A stretch of DNA of 64,000 nucleotides from an uncultured Draconibacterium sp. (GCF_963677565.1 NZ_OY781981.1:868001-932000), one strand, 5' to 3'. Counted from the stretch's first letter, positions 36,018-45,249 are shown. Notes: generated by a model from the letters alone, not told the origin. Numbers and translations are program-made.

Positions 36018-37541
36018 ATGACTGATAAGACGATTAAACGCAAGCATTATATGCTGTTTATTGCGGGAGGGCTGAGTGTAATACTCTTTTTGCTGTTATT
36101 TAATAAAACCGTTGACTATACTTCAACAAACGAATTTTGTAATTCGTGTCATGTACATGAACATGCCGAAACCAGTTGGAAACTTTCGGTTCATCACAAT
36201 ACATCAAGTGGCGTATCTACAAAATGTGTTGATTGCCATCTACCTCCTGAGGATCAAACCGCCCGTTTTCTGACCCGAAAAGCTTATCATGGAATTCATG
36301 ATTTTTATGCTTACCTCACTATGGATCCCGAAGAAATTGATTGGGCAGCCAAACGATCTGTTGAAGCATCAAAACGTTTTGTTTACGAAGACGGATGTTT
36401 GAAATGTCACACAAATATGTTCCCTACCACCCTGAATGAACAAGGAAGTTTGCAACATATAAAATATATCCGCGATCCGGAAAATAATTCATGTATGCAA
36501 TGTCATCATGATGTTGGCCATTATCGTGGCGAAACCAACTTGCTGGTTGGATTGGAGGAAACGGTTGATCCAACTGAAATCTATACCGAGCCAGCAGAAG
36601 TTAAAGCTTTTGAAACTTTTGAAGAACAGATTCCGGGAACGGCAGTATCGTTTAAAATGATTGCTATTCCGGGAGGACAGTTTAAAATGGGTAGTCCGGC
36701 TGATGAACCTTATCGCGAGAGAGACGAAGGTCCGGTGCGCGATGTGGAAGTAGGTAATTTTTGGATGGCGGAAATTGAAGTTTCGTGGAATGAATACCTG
36801 GCGTTCTTTACCGCAACGGGTTCTCAGGGAAGAAAAGAAGCTGTTGAAGTTGATGAAGAAACCGATGGCGTTTCGGGAGCAACACCTCCATGGGGAGCAC
36901 CTGATCAGGGCTGGGGAAAAGGAACACGCCCCGCTATTACCATGAGTCATCATGCGGCACAAACTTATTGTCGTTGGCTGACGCAGGAAACGGGAAGAAA
37001 ATACCGTTTGCCAACCGAGGCAGAGTGGGAATATGCAGCACGAGGAGGAACACAAATGCCTTACTTCTTCGAAGGTTCGCCAGAAGATTTTGAAGCCGAC
37101 GGTTTCTTAAAAAAATTATTTGGTAGCAACAAAGAAGTGATCAATCAATATGTGATATCACAACTGAACAGTCCGAATAAAACGCAGCAACCCGATGCGG
37201 TTGAGGCCAATCCTTACGGCTTGAAAAATATGTTGGGTAATGTGGCTGAATTCTGCCTCGATTATTACGACCCGCAGGTATACGGTAAATATCCAAAAGG
37301 CGTTGTGAAAAACCCGAGAGGACCGCGAAACGGAATGGAACATGTAGTTCGTGGAGGTTCGTTTCGCAATACACCAAAAGATTTACGCGTAGCTGCACGC
37401 GACTTTACAAAAACCGAAGCTTGGTTGGTTACCGATCCGCAAATTCCAAAAAGTATCTGGTGGTATTCTGACACGAAAAGTGTTGGTTTCAGGGTGGTTT
37501 GCGAGTACAATGAAGAAATGTTTACAACTGAAAAAAATTAA
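36018..37541 (+). CDS. NapC/NrfH-like tetraheme cytochrome fused to FGE-sulfatase domain
   Basis: A 507-residue fusion. One membrane helix (YMLFIAGGLSVILFLLLF) is followed by four heme motifs, CNSCH (41-45), CVDCH (70-74), CLKCH (127-131) and CMQCH (159-163), as in NapC/NrfH quinol dehydrogenases. From ~205 to the end is a formylglycine-generating-enzyme/SUMF1-type domain (MIAIPGGQFKMGSP, RLPTEAEWEYAARGG, NMLGNVAEFCLDYY, VVRGGSFRN, GFRVVCEY). The domain is probably periplasmic. Electron transfer from menaquinol to the FGE-like part is inference. The two FGE cysteines of true sulfatase activators are not evident. It leads an operon with the next gene 11 bases away. Confidence 0.88.
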   Translation: MTDKTIKRKHYMLFIAGGLSVILFLLLFNKTVDYTSTNEFCNSCHVHEHAETSWKLSVHHNTSSGVSTKCVDCHLPPEDQTARFLTRKAYHGIHDFYAYLTMDPEEIDWAAKRSVEASKRFVYEDGCLKCHTNMFPTTLNEQGSLQHIKYIRDPENNSCMQCHHDVGHYRGETNLLVGLEETVDPTEIYTEPAEVKAFETFEEQIPGTAVSFKMIAIPGGQFKMGSPADEPYRERDEGPVRDVEVGNFWMAEIEVSWNEYLAFFTATGSQGRKEAVEVDEETDGVSGATPPWGAPDQGWGKGTRPAITMSHHAAQTYCRWLTQETGRKYRLPTEAEWEYAARGGTQMPYFFEGSPEDFEADGFLKKLFGSNKEVINQYVISQLNSPNKTQQPDAVEANPYGLKNMLGNVAEFCLDYYDPQVYGKYPKGVVKNPRGPRNGMEHVVRGGSFRNTPKDLRVAARDFTKTEAWLVTDPQIPKSIWWYSDTKSVGFRVVCEYNEEMFTTEKN

Positions 37542-37552
37542 AACGAAATAAG

Positions 37553-38893
37553 ATGAGTAAAGATCAACTATCACGCAGGAATTTTCTGGAGAAATCAGCA
37601 TTAATTGGTGCTGCCGGAGTAATTGGTTTAAATGCACTGAGTTCTTGTAAAAACACGACAAAAGAAGTTGATTACGAATTTCCGCCGTTACTTGATCAGG
37701 CACCGGACGGGAAAGAATTAAAAGTAGGATTGGTAGGTTGTGGAAACCGGGGGACCGGAGCAGCGTTGAACTTTTTAGCTGCTGGTCATGGTTTGCAGTT
37801 GGTTGCACTTGCCGATGTGTTTGAAGATAAGGTTTGGGATTGCCGCGATAAACTGTTGAAACAACGCGTTGAAGTACCTGAAAAAAATTGTTTCTGGGGT
37901 TTTGACGCTTATAAAAGTTTGCTGGATGTGGATTTGGATGTTGTTATTTTGGCTACTCCGCCGCATTTCCGCCCTATGCAATTTGATGCTGCCATACAGG
38001 CAAAAAAGCATGTATTTCTTGAAAAACCTGTTTGCGTTGACCCGGTTGGAGCGCGCCAGATTATGGCAACTGCTAAAAAAGCTGAGAGCCTGGGACTATC
38101 AGTTATTACCGGAACACAACGTCGCCACAGCCGTGATTATAATGAAACTTATCGGCAGGTGGCTTCCGGAGCAATCGGCGAATTGGTTTCAGCAAAAGCA
38201 TACTGGCTACAATCGCACGTTTGGTTCCGCACCCGCGAAGAGGGATGGAGTGATATGGAATACATGTTGCGCAACTGGAACAGTTTCTGTTGGTTGGGTG
38301 GCGATCATATTCTGGATACACACGTACACAATATTGATATTGTAAACTGGTTTATGGGAAAAACTCCCGAATCAGCCATTGGTTTTGGAGGACGCCACCG
38401 CAGATTAACCGGTGATCAGTACGATTTCTTCAGCATCGATTTCGATTTTGGAAATGGTATTTCGTCGCACAGTTTCTCGCGCCAGATTGATGGTTGTGCC
38501 AACCAGCTTGGCGAGGTGATTATGGGAACAGAAGGTTATACCAACTGTAAAAATACAGTCTTCAATCACGATGGATCTGTAAAATGGACTTACGAATATC
38601 CGAAAAATAAAGATGGCCGTTCTACAGGTGTTGTTGCTGTTTCGCCTTACGTGCAGGAGCATATTCATCTGGTAACTTCTATCCGTACAAACAAACCGGT
38701 TGTTGAGGCGCACCGTACTGCCGAGTCTACATTGACCGCGGTAATGGGAAGAACTGCCGCTTACACCGGACAAAAAGTAACCTGGGAGGAAATGATGACC
38801 TCGAACGAAAAATTAGGTCCGGATAAATACGAGATGGGCCCGGTTGATATGGAATTCCCGATACCAAAACAAGGAACGCAGCATAAAGCATAA
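37553..38893 (+). CDS. Tat-exported Gfo/Idh/MocA oxidoreductase
   Basis: A 446-residue NAD(P)-dependent sugar oxidoreductase. The N-terminus has a twin-arginine signal (SRRNFLEKSALIGAAG) with a Cys in LSSCK that may be lipidated. The Rossmann motif is VGLVGCGNRGTGAALN, and the dehydrogenase signature EKPVCVDP with the catalytic Lys is intact, followed by HILDTHVHNIDIVNWF. Such exported enzymes in Bacteroidota act on sugars or glycosides in the periplasm, some as glycosidases. It is the second gene of the operon led by the cytochrome/FGE fusion. Confidence 0.9.
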   Translation: MSKDQLSRRNFLEKSALIGAAGVIGLNALSSCKNTTKEVDYEFPPLLDQAPDGKELKVGLVGCGNRGTGAALNFLAAGHGLQLVALADVFEDKVWDCRDKLLKQRVEVPEKNCFWGFDAYKSLLDVDLDVVILATPPHFRPMQFDAAIQAKKHVFLEKPVCVDPVGARQIMATAKKAESLGLSVITGTQRRHSRDYNETYRQVASGAIGELVSAKAYWLQSHVWFRTREEGWSDMEYMLRNWNSFCWLGGDHILDTHVHNIDIVNWFMGKTPESAIGFGGRHRRLTGDQYDFFSIDFDFGNGISSHSFSRQIDGCANQLGEVIMGTEGYTNCKNTVFNHDGSVKWTYEYPKNKDGRSTGVVAVSPYVQEHIHLVTSIRTNKPVVEAHRTAESTLTAVMGRTAAYTGQKVTWEEMMTSNEKLGPDKYEMGPVDMEFPIPKQGTQHKA

Positions 38894-38902
38894 AAATAGC
38901 AT

Positions 38903-39820
38903 ATGAAGCTATCTGTTGTCATACCATTATTTAACGAAAGCGCCGTGTTATCGCTGTTGATAACCGAGGTGCACCAGAACCTGGTGGCTTTGGGCGAGGC
39001 TTTCGAAATAGTGTGTGTTGACGACGGAAGTACTGATGATACGCTTAATCAACTTCTTCAAATAAAATCGGAGAAGAAAGAGTTGAAAGTAGTGGCCTTA
39101 TCACGAAATTTTGGACTGCAGGCTGCAATTGCCGCAGGTTTGGAATATACAATTGGTGAGTTTGTGGTGGTAATGGATGGCGATATGCAGGATCCGCCGG
39201 AGTTGATAAAAGAGCTTTACCAAAAGGTACAGGAAACAAAAGGAGACGTAGTGTCTGCAGTTCGTTCGGAACGTGGCGAAAAGCTAAGTAAGCGCTTTTA
39301 TATCAATATTTTTCATAAAATTTTCAGGAATATTTCGGATGAGAAACAGCTGGAGCAAGCCGGTAATTTTTGCATTATGAGCCGCAAAGCTGTTTCAGCG
39401 ATTTTGAAATTTACAGAGCACAGTCGTTATTTTCCTGGCATCCGCAATTTTATCGGATTTCAGCACGATACGATTATTTACGATCGGCCTGAACGCGCTG
39501 AAGGAATAGCGAAAATGAGTAGCAAGAAATTGTTCTCGCTGGCCGCCGATGCCATTTATTCGTTCTCAAAATGGCCCATAAAACTGTGTTTGTATTTGGG
39601 ATTACTCGGCGTTGTCGTTTTTCTTTTGGCAATTATTTACACGCTGGTTTCAAAATTTACAGGGCTGGCGCCATTTGGTTGGTCGTCGACATTCTTGGCT
39701 ATCAGTTTTTTTGGGTCGGTGCAGCTTACTTTTTTGGGGCTCATTGGCGAATACATTTACCGCATTTACAAAGAGGTGCAAAAGCGTCCGGTTTACCTGG
39801 TAAAGGAGGTTTATGAATAA
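38903..39820 (+). CDS. Family 2 glycosyltransferase with C-terminal membrane helices
   Basis: A 305-residue polyprenyl-phosphate glycosyltransferase of the DPM1/GtrB type. The GT-A fold begins SVVIPLFNESAVLSLL, with VDDGSTDDT and the metal motif VVMDGDMQDPPE. Two membrane helices follow at ~228-250 and ~262-285 and the C-terminus is IYRIYKEVQKRPVYLVKE, as usual for ArnC/GtrB proteins. It likely makes a lipid-linked sugar used by the next gene's product, which overlaps it by eight bases. Confidence 0.9.
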   Translation: MKLSVVIPLFNESAVLSLLITEVHQNLVALGEAFEIVCVDDGSTDDTLNQLLQIKSEKKELKVVALSRNFGLQAAIAAGLEYTIGEFVVVMDGDMQDPPELIKELYQKVQETKGDVVSAVRSERGEKLSKRFYINIFHKIFRNISDEKQLEQAGNFCIMSRKAVSAILKFTEHSRYFPGIRNFIGFQHDTIIYDRPERAEGIAKMSSKKLFSLAADAIYSFSKWPIKLCLYLGLLGVVVFLLAIIYTLVSKFTGLAPFGWSSTFLAISFFGSVQLTFLGLIGEYIYRIYKEVQKRPVYLVKEVYE

Positions 39821-41756
39821 ATTAACCGACATATTAACTGCACAGAATGTGTTTCGCATCAGCCTGTTTGTGGCTGCTGTGATTTTGCTGTCGTTAGCGC
39901 CAAAAGCGGCCGTTAATGTCGATGAAATGTTACATTATCCGCATGCAAAACGAGTAGTAAACTGGTATTATACCGGCGGCGAAGATGCATCAAGTCTGAA
40001 TACTCCTGTTCACAATCTAAAATATTACGGACAATCGGTTGATAACCTCACTGCATTGATCAATCGTGCTTTTTCCATCGAAAATGAATTTCTGACAAGG
40101 CATTTTACAGGTGCTGTATTTTTCTTTTTGCTGCTACTTTTTGCCGGTCTTTTGGGAAAAGAAATAAGCAACTCGTATTGGGTGGCAGCAACTGTAGTTT
40201 TATCGCTAATGCTCACGCCGCGATTATTCGGACAGGCATTTGGCAACTTAAAAGATATTCCGTTTGCAGCCGGTTATGTTGCAGGCATTTACTTCATCAT
40301 AAAATACTTAAAACAATTTCCGAAAGTGACCTGGAAAACAGTGATCGGTCTTGGATTGGCCATCGCTTTTACCTGTTCGGTGCGCATTGGCGGATTAATT
40401 CTGTTTGCCTACCTGGGATTGGGAATTGTCGTAATCGTTCTTTCGAAGCCTTTTTTACTTAAATATATCGTTTCAACTAAATCTTGTTTTGTAAGGTTAA
40501 TGGGCCAGTGGCTGGTAATAGTGCTTTCAGGGTATTTCCTCGGACTATTATTCTGGCCCTATGCCTTGCATGACGTGGTGCGTCATCCGATCGAAAGTTT
40601 GTCGGTGATGGAGCATTACAAAATCAGTATTAAACAGTTGTTCGAAGGCGAGGTGATCTGGAGTTCATCGCTGCCGTGGCATTACCTCATAAAATGGATT
40701 TTGATAGCAACACCCGAGTTTATTTTACTCGGGACTCTATACTTTGTAGCCTTTTTAACCTATAAATTTTCTAAACCGTTAAGCGAACAACTCATTATTG
40801 AGTTGTTCGTCTTTTTTACGCTGCTTTTCCCGGTGGTGTATGTAATTGTTATCGGGTCGAACCTCTACAGCGGATTGCGGCAAATGTTGTTTGTAATTCC
40901 GGTGATGGTTGTTTTGGCCGTTACTGGTTTGTTTCAGTTAATAAATCTGGAGCTCAGACAGAAGGTAAAAATTCCGGCAGTAGCACTGTTTTTTGTTTTG
41001 ATGATTTTGCCCTTTCAGCATCAGGCAAAAACTTTTCCGGCAGATTATATTTATTTCAATGCTGTTTCGGGCGGAAATAAAGCTGCCTGGAGTAATTACG
41101 AGTACGATTACTATTTCCATGGAATGAAGAAGGCAACGGATTATTTGATCTCCGAAATTGATGATGAAGAAGCGATAGTGGCTATGAATTGCCAGTTGCC
41201 AAATTATTTCGAAAAGATATCAAACATTGATTTTCAATATACACGCTACCTCGAGCGAAGTTCTGCAGATTGGGACTATGCACTGTTTGGAGTGAATTAT
41301 ATTCATCCGTATTTACTCAAAAATGACACCTGGCAATCGACTCGAATTGTAAAAACTTTTTACCATAAAGGAAATCCGCTGGTGGTGGTGTTGGAAAGGA
41401 AAGAGAAGGATGATTTAAAAGGGATTAACCTTCTGAAACGCCGGAAATGGGATGAAGCCGAAATCTTATTAAAAAAGGAATTGAAAACGGAACCGAATAA
41501 TGTCTGGATGTTTGTAAATTTGGCGAATTTGAAATTGGCGCAGCGCAAGTATGCCGAGCTTGACGAATTGTTAGAGAGTGGAAGGACAATACATCCTTAT
41601 TACGAACCGTTGTATTTGCTCGAGGCGCAAAAATTATTCGATCAAGCCAAGTTTGAAGAGAGTTATGCCGTTTTAAACAAGCTGATCGAGGTGAATCCGC
41701 GCTACAAAAATGCGGCACCACTATTGCAGAAAGTGAAAGAGAAATTAAATAAGTAA
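39813..41756 (+). CDS. Polytopic glycosyltransferase-like membrane protein with C-terminal TPR
   Basis: A 647-residue protein with about ten membrane helices in the first ~400 residues and a soluble C-terminal part carrying TPR-like repeats (LLKRRKWDEAEILLKKEL, FVNLANLKLAQRKYAELDEL, KFEESYAVLNKLIEVNP split here). NVDEMLHYPHAKRVV after the first helix resembles the acidic first loop of GT-C enzymes (PMT/ArnT type), so transfer of a sugar from a polyprenyl carrier is likely. The overlap with the upstream GT2 supports a donor-maker/transferase pair. Specific acceptor unknown. Confidence 0.75.
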   Translation: MNKLTDILTAQNVFRISLFVAAVILLSLAPKAAVNVDEMLHYPHAKRVVNWYYTGGEDASSLNTPVHNLKYYGQSVDNLTALINRAFSIENEFLTRHFTGAVFFFLLLLFAGLLGKEISNSYWVAATVVLSLMLTPRLFGQAFGNLKDIPFAAGYVAGIYFIIKYLKQFPKVTWKTVIGLGLAIAFTCSVRIGGLILFAYLGLGIVVIVLSKPFLLKYIVSTKSCFVRLMGQWLVIVLSGYFLGLLFWPYALHDVVRHPIESLSVMEHYKISIKQLFEGEVIWSSSLPWHYLIKWILIATPEFILLGTLYFVAFLTYKFSKPLSEQLIIELFVFFTLLFPVVYVIVIGSNLYSGLRQMLFVIPVMVVLAVTGLFQLINLELRQKVKIPAVALFFVLMILPFQHQAKTFPADYIYFNAVSGGNKAAWSNYEYDYYFHGMKKATDYLISEIDDEEAIVAMNCQLPNYFEKISNIDFQYTRYLERSSADWDYALFGVNYIHPYLLKNDTWQSTRIVKTFYHKGNPLVVVLERKEKDDLKGINLLKRRKWDEAEILLKKELKTEPNNVWMFVNLANLKLAQRKYAELDELLESGRTIHPYYEPLYLLEAQKLFDQAKFEESYAVLNKLIEVNPRYKNAAPLLQKVKEKLNK

Positions 41757-41779
41757 TACGAATTTTAAAATTTAGAGAG

Positions 41780-42025
41780 ATGAAAAGAGTAATTGCAATG
41801 ATCGGATTGTTCATTATGAGTTTACCAACTATGTTGCTTATGGCGCAAGACCAGGGAACATACATTGATAATTTGGGTGCTCAGGACAGTTCGTATTTGG
41901 AAGAGGCTCCGCTGACTGGAGCTGAACAAGCTTCAGGATCAAATACCACTGTAATCATTATTGTTGTTGCAGTTGTAGTTATCGCGGCAGCTGTTTTCTT
42001 TTTCATGAAGAAAAAGAAAAAGTAA
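41780..42025 (+). CDS. Small secreted protein with C-terminal membrane anchor
   Basis: An 81-residue protein: signal peptide (MKRVIAMIGLFIMSLPTMLLMAQ), a short acidic, Ser/Thr-containing stretch of about 30 residues, then a hydrophobic helix (TVIIIVVAVVVIAAAVFFF) and a basic end KKKKK. This tripartite tail resembles sorting-type or tail-anchor signals, but no signature motif is seen. It follows the glycosyltransferase pair by 23 bases and precedes a strong terminator, so it is probably the last gene of that operon and may be an acceptor or accessory of the glycosylation (inference). Not recognised as a named family. Confidence 0.65.
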   Translation: MKRVIAMIGLFIMSLPTMLLMAQDQGTYIDNLGAQDSSYLEEAPLTGAEQASGSNTTVIIIVVAVVVIAAAVFFFMKKKKK

Positions 42026-42048
42026 TTCGGACAACAAATCTGAATGCA

Positions 42049-42080
42049 ATAAAACCGGCCTTAAACAGACCGGTTTTATT
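42049..42080 (+). terminator. Rho-independent terminator of the glycosyltransferase operon
   Basis: AATAAAACCGG and CCGGTTTTATT form an 11-bp stem around a ten-base loop, followed by T-rich sequence. Confidence 0.85.
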
Positions 42081-42094
42081 TTTATCGTATTGAC

Positions 42095-42256
42095 TTACTT
42101 ATATTCTTCGAATGACCGGTACTCCCAGAAGTAACAACTTATAATTGTCTTATCATACGGAAAATCCTTATTCTCCAAATCTTCGAGGAATGAAAAAGGA
42201 TTCAAAAAAGCCTCCGCTAATGATAAAAAGCTAAAAATGAATTCTTTCCACTAATA
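42095..42256 (-). pseudogene. Possible gene remnant
   Basis: The minus strand here has an open frame of about 53 codons (AEAFLNPFSFLEDLENKDFP, then YDKTIISCYFWEYRSFEEYK) ending in TAA at 42095, with an in-frame stop upstream and no plausible start. The composition looks protein-like, but I do not recognise it. It may be the tail of a decayed gene. Confidence 0.3.
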
Positions 42257-42359
42257 TAAATCACGAAGTTTAGGGGCCGTCAGTATGAATAATATGTTTG
42301 CTGGAAAAGAAGTTGGGAGTAATAAAAACAGACGAATAGATATTCTGAGGTATGTTGTT

Positions 42360-42890
42360 TTATTCCTTTAGTAACTGAATTTTGTCGATCTCGATGCTAA
42401 AGGCCTCTTCCTTTTTATTGCCGATTAGCAGGGCAAACTCCTGAATTTTACCTCCGTCAAAATTAGGCAGATCGAGGGTGCGCCCCCGAAATGATGGGTA
42501 CATATCATTTAAAGGAATTTTGATATCCTGCCACTCTCCCGATGTGGTGAAATAAGCAATGTAAGAGTAGTTGTCGCCTGCCTGGTCTTTAATACGCACT
42601 TGGTAACGTTTTCCGTCACCTTTTATACGCAGCGCCAGAAATTGATAGCCCGTAGTTTCCAACAGAGGAAAGCGGTAGTGCACCGACGAAAATCCACCAT
42701 TGTTTTCAAGCGAAACCTGCCCCTTAAAAACGGCACTGCCTTTTTCGTTTAGTTTAAACGTACTGGAAGAACGGCCCCCCATTACACCATCGTTCAAGGT
42801 ATACCAGCCATCGAGTGTGCCCGTTTTGCTAAAATCGTACAATACAGCGGTGTTCATTTGTAGAAAAGCGATTACGATGAATACTAACAT
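42360..42890 (-). CDS. CIA30 family protein
   Basis: A 176-residue protein with a short hydrophobic N-terminus (MLVFIVIAFLQMNTAVLYDF) and a galactose-binding-like beta sandwich of the CIA30/NDUFAF1 type: WYTLNDGVMGGRSSSTF near the start, FKGQVSLENNGGFSSVHYRF in the middle, YFTTSGEWQDIKIPLNDMYP later. In mitochondria the family assists complex I assembly; in bacteria the role is not established. It stands alone here. Confidence 0.85.
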   Translation of the reverse strand: MLVFIVIAFLQMNTAVLYDFSKTGTLDGWYTLNDGVMGGRSSSTFKLNEKGSAVFKGQVSLENNGGFSSVHYRFPLLETTGYQFLALRIKGDGKRYQVRIKDQAGDNYSYIAYFTTSGEWQDIKIPLNDMYPSFRGRTLDLPNFDGGKIQEFALLIGNKKEEAFSIEIDKIQLLKE

Positions 42891-43072
42891 TTTGCAGGAA
42901 TTTCAGTTACGGATTATCAACTACTTTTGGTGCCCGTAAACCATTTGCTATCCGTACCAAGGTAATGAAAATTTGAGAATAGGAAAGGCTGGAAAAAAGT
43001 AGACACTATAAATCACCGGAAAATGATTTATCATATCTCCCAATTAGAATACAGCCTACTCCATTTGTCTTA

Positions 43073-43240
43073 CTACCCAGCCCGCAATGCCTCAATTTCC
43101 TGCTGAACGGCTTCTGCCTCGGCATATTTCTGATCGGACAAACGCCGGTTGGTACGCGACAACAAAAAAGCTTCTTCCGTTAACTTATCGTGTTTTTTGA
43201 TTAAGGCCTTTACAGGATCCTTTTTAAATAATCCTAACAT
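43073..43240 (-). CDS. Lacal_2735-type small protein
   Basis: A 55-residue protein, MLGLFKKDPVKALIKKHDKL at the start, with AEAEAVQQEIEALRAG at the end. It fits the small Bacteroidota family named after Lacal_2735: FGLFKKK start, KLTEEAFLLSRTNRRLSDQK in the middle. Probably a charged helical hairpin. It lies 28 bp downstream of the UbiB-like kinase gene on the same strand and is probably part of that operon. Function unknown. Confidence 0.75.
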   Translation of the reverse strand: MLGLFKKDPVKALIKKHDKLTEEAFLLSRTNRRLSDQKYAEAEAVQQEIEALRAG

Positions 43241-43267
43241 AATTTATCTGTTTTCATGGTTTTCAAA

Positions 43268-44599
43268 TCAGGCTACCTTTCCGGTTTGTCGTTCAGGCAG
43301 GTAGCTATCAATTACAATCTTATCGGCCTTTAGCATATGCATCAGGTTGTAGAGGCCAAAAAACGTGCGGTTCATATAAATAAAATGCCGCGATCCGCGA
43401 TTCCCATTCATATTCCGCAGCTCTGTATTTTTTGAATATTCCGTTCCCAGTTCACTCAGGCGTTTAAAAAATCCGGCATCCGAAAAATCAAAGGTTTCCG
43501 ATTCAAACGGACGCGTAAACAATCCCAGCAAGCGCCTGAACATTTCGGTGAAAAATGCCAGCTCCTCATCACTGTCATCCTTGCGCAAAATCTCCAGTTC
43601 GTATAATTTCGCGGTAAAAATCTCCGGGTTATTGCGGTTTTCGGGTAGCGCCAGCTCGAAATACGGAATATAAAACGAATCGGGGATACTTTTCATACAA
43701 CCAAAATCAAGGGCTATCAGCTCGTTCTGTTCCGACACCAGGAAATTCCCCGGGTGCGGATCGGCATGAAACTTTCGCAGGTGGTGAATCTGGAACATAT
43801 AAAAATCCCACAGTGCCTGCCCCAGTTTATTCGCCAGGGTTTTGTCGGTATTACGGGCGGCAAATTCCGAAAGGTGCTGTCCGTCAATCCAGTCCATGGT
43901 GATAAATCGCTCTGTCGACAGGTTGCGGTAATAATTCGGGAAACGTAAATTTGGAATATGGCTGCATTGCTTAATGGTTTCCAGGCTTTGCTTCACCTCC
44001 AGCAGGTAGTTGGTCTCGTCAAGCAGCTTTTCTTCCACCTCCTTAAAATACACGTCCGAACCTTTTCCACGAATATTAAACAGTTTCATGGCCATGGGTT
44101 TTACCATTGCCAGGTCGCTGCTGATGCTTTCCGAAACACCCGGATACTGAATCTTAACAGCCAGGTCTTTCCCGTCTTTTCTGGCTTTGTGCACCTGCCC
44201 AATACTGGCGCCATGCACGGCATTGGGATTAAATTCATCGTAAATTTCCCCCGGTGCTTTGCCAAAATATTTCTGAAAGGTTTTTACCACCAGCGCTGCC
44301 GATAACGGCGGAACCGAAAACTGCGACAACGAAAACTTTTCGATATAGGCCTCGGGCATGATGTTCTTTTCCATGCTCAGCATCTGCGCCACTTTTAGCG
44401 CACTTCCTTTCAGGTTTTTCAGGCCGTCGTAAATATCGCTGGCGTTCGATTCGTTGAGCTTCTCGCGTGCTGATTCTTCGGTCGAGCTTAACTTATCGCC
44501 ATAGTATTTCAGGTAGTTCATTCCCACCTTGGCACCCGTTTGCACAATTTTGGTGGCACGCTCTATCTTCGATGTCGGTATGCGGTCGATGGTTTTCAT
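43268..44599 (-). CDS. UbiB/ABC1/AarF-family atypical kinase
   Basis: A 443-residue protein of the ABC1/COQ8/UbiB family, atypical kinases or ATPases linked with isoprenoid quinone metabolism and membrane lipids. GASIGQVHKA is the family Ala-rich-loop equivalent, HADPHPGNFL and IALDFGCMKSIP are the catalytic loop and DFG. The N-terminal inhibitory motif KxGQ appears as KVAQ (ALKVAQMLS), with Ala for Gly. The ATG overlaps the TetR gene's stop by one base. The TetR gene, this gene and the Lacal_2735 gene look like one operon. Confidence 0.9.
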   Translation of the reverse strand: MKTIDRIPTSKIERATKIVQTGAKVGMNYLKYYGDKLSSTEESAREKLNESNASDIYDGLKNLKGSALKVAQMLSMEKNIMPEAYIEKFSLSQFSVPPLSAALVVKTFQKYFGKAPGEIYDEFNPNAVHGASIGQVHKARKDGKDLAVKIQYPGVSESISSDLAMVKPMAMKLFNIRGKGSDVYFKEVEEKLLDETNYLLEVKQSLETIKQCSHIPNLRFPNYYRNLSTERFITMDWIDGQHLSEFAARNTDKTLANKLGQALWDFYMFQIHHLRKFHADPHPGNFLVSEQNELIALDFGCMKSIPDSFYIPYFELALPENRNNPEIFTAKLYELEILRKDDSDEELAFFTEMFRRLLGLFTRPFESETFDFSDAGFFKRLSELGTEYSKNTELRNMNGNRGSRHFIYMNRTFFGLYNLMHMLKADKIVIDSYLPERQTGKVA

Positions 44600-45249
44600 T
44601 AGTTGCTCATTATTTTTTCTTGGTACAAAAATTTCCCCAGGTCGAAAACTGAGTTTAACGTGGTAGCATCGAGTAGGGCAAAAGCTGTATTCACCGATTT
44701 CTCGATAAAAACATCGGTCTTTTCAAAGTCGGGCGAAGTGTCCTCCAGCCAAAACCGTAGTGTAAAAAGCAGCTGTGCCCATGCCGATTCGCGTAGGCTG
44801 CGTGCTTTTACTTTTTCAATTTTTTTGTGAGGGAGCTTGGGTGTTTCAATCTCAAGCCCGTCAACATATTCTCCATAGGCTTTTTTTAGTGCCGATAACG
44901 ACGCCAGCACTTTTAGCTTGTCTTTGGCATCGTTTAGCGCCAGCAACACATAACTGCGGTTGGCTTTCAGTACCTCAAAAAAGGTATAGTAAAAAGCAAT
45001 CAGCTTGTTCTTCGCATCAAAACTCTGGTATTCTTTGTTTTGGGCAAGCAGCTCCATGCTCTGGTTGAAGAAAGCTTTAAACACCGCTTTTTCCAGTGCC
45101 TCAAATGATCCGTAATATTTGTAGAAAGCGGCTTCTTCCAGTTCCAGATCGCGGCAAAAAGCATATACACTTGCCGGGCGCGATCCTTTTTCGAGCCGGT
45201 AATTCATGTATGCCGACATAATTTCGGCTGATGTTTTCTTGTTTTCCAT
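44599..45249 (-). CDS. TetR/AcrR-family transcriptional regulator
   Basis: A 216-residue regulator. The N-terminal helix-turn-helix region (residues ~5-55: SAEIMSAYMNYRLEKGSRPA, then LELEEAAFYKYYGSFEALEK) fits TetR, and the remainder is an all-helical ligand-binding domain. It is translationally coupled to the UbiB-like kinase gene, which suggests it controls its own operon in response to a lipid- or quinone-related signal (inference). The HTH is somewhat divergent from classic TetR. Confidence 0.82.
   Translation of the reverse strand: MENKKTSAEIMSAYMNYRLEKGSRPASVYAFCRDLELEEAAFYKYYGSFEALEKAVFKAFFNQSMELLAQNKEYQSFDAKNKLIAFYYTFFEVLKANRSYVLLALNDAKDKLKVLASLSALKKAYGEYVDGLEIETPKLPHKKIEKVKARSLRESAWAQLLFTLRFWLEDTSPDFEKTDVFIEKSVNTAFALLDATTLNSVFDLGKFLYQEKIMSN

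Noticed and set aside
37869..38345. A 158-codon frame inside the Gfo/Idh/MocA gene
   Set aside because: It overlaps a well-supported gene in another frame and has no family features.
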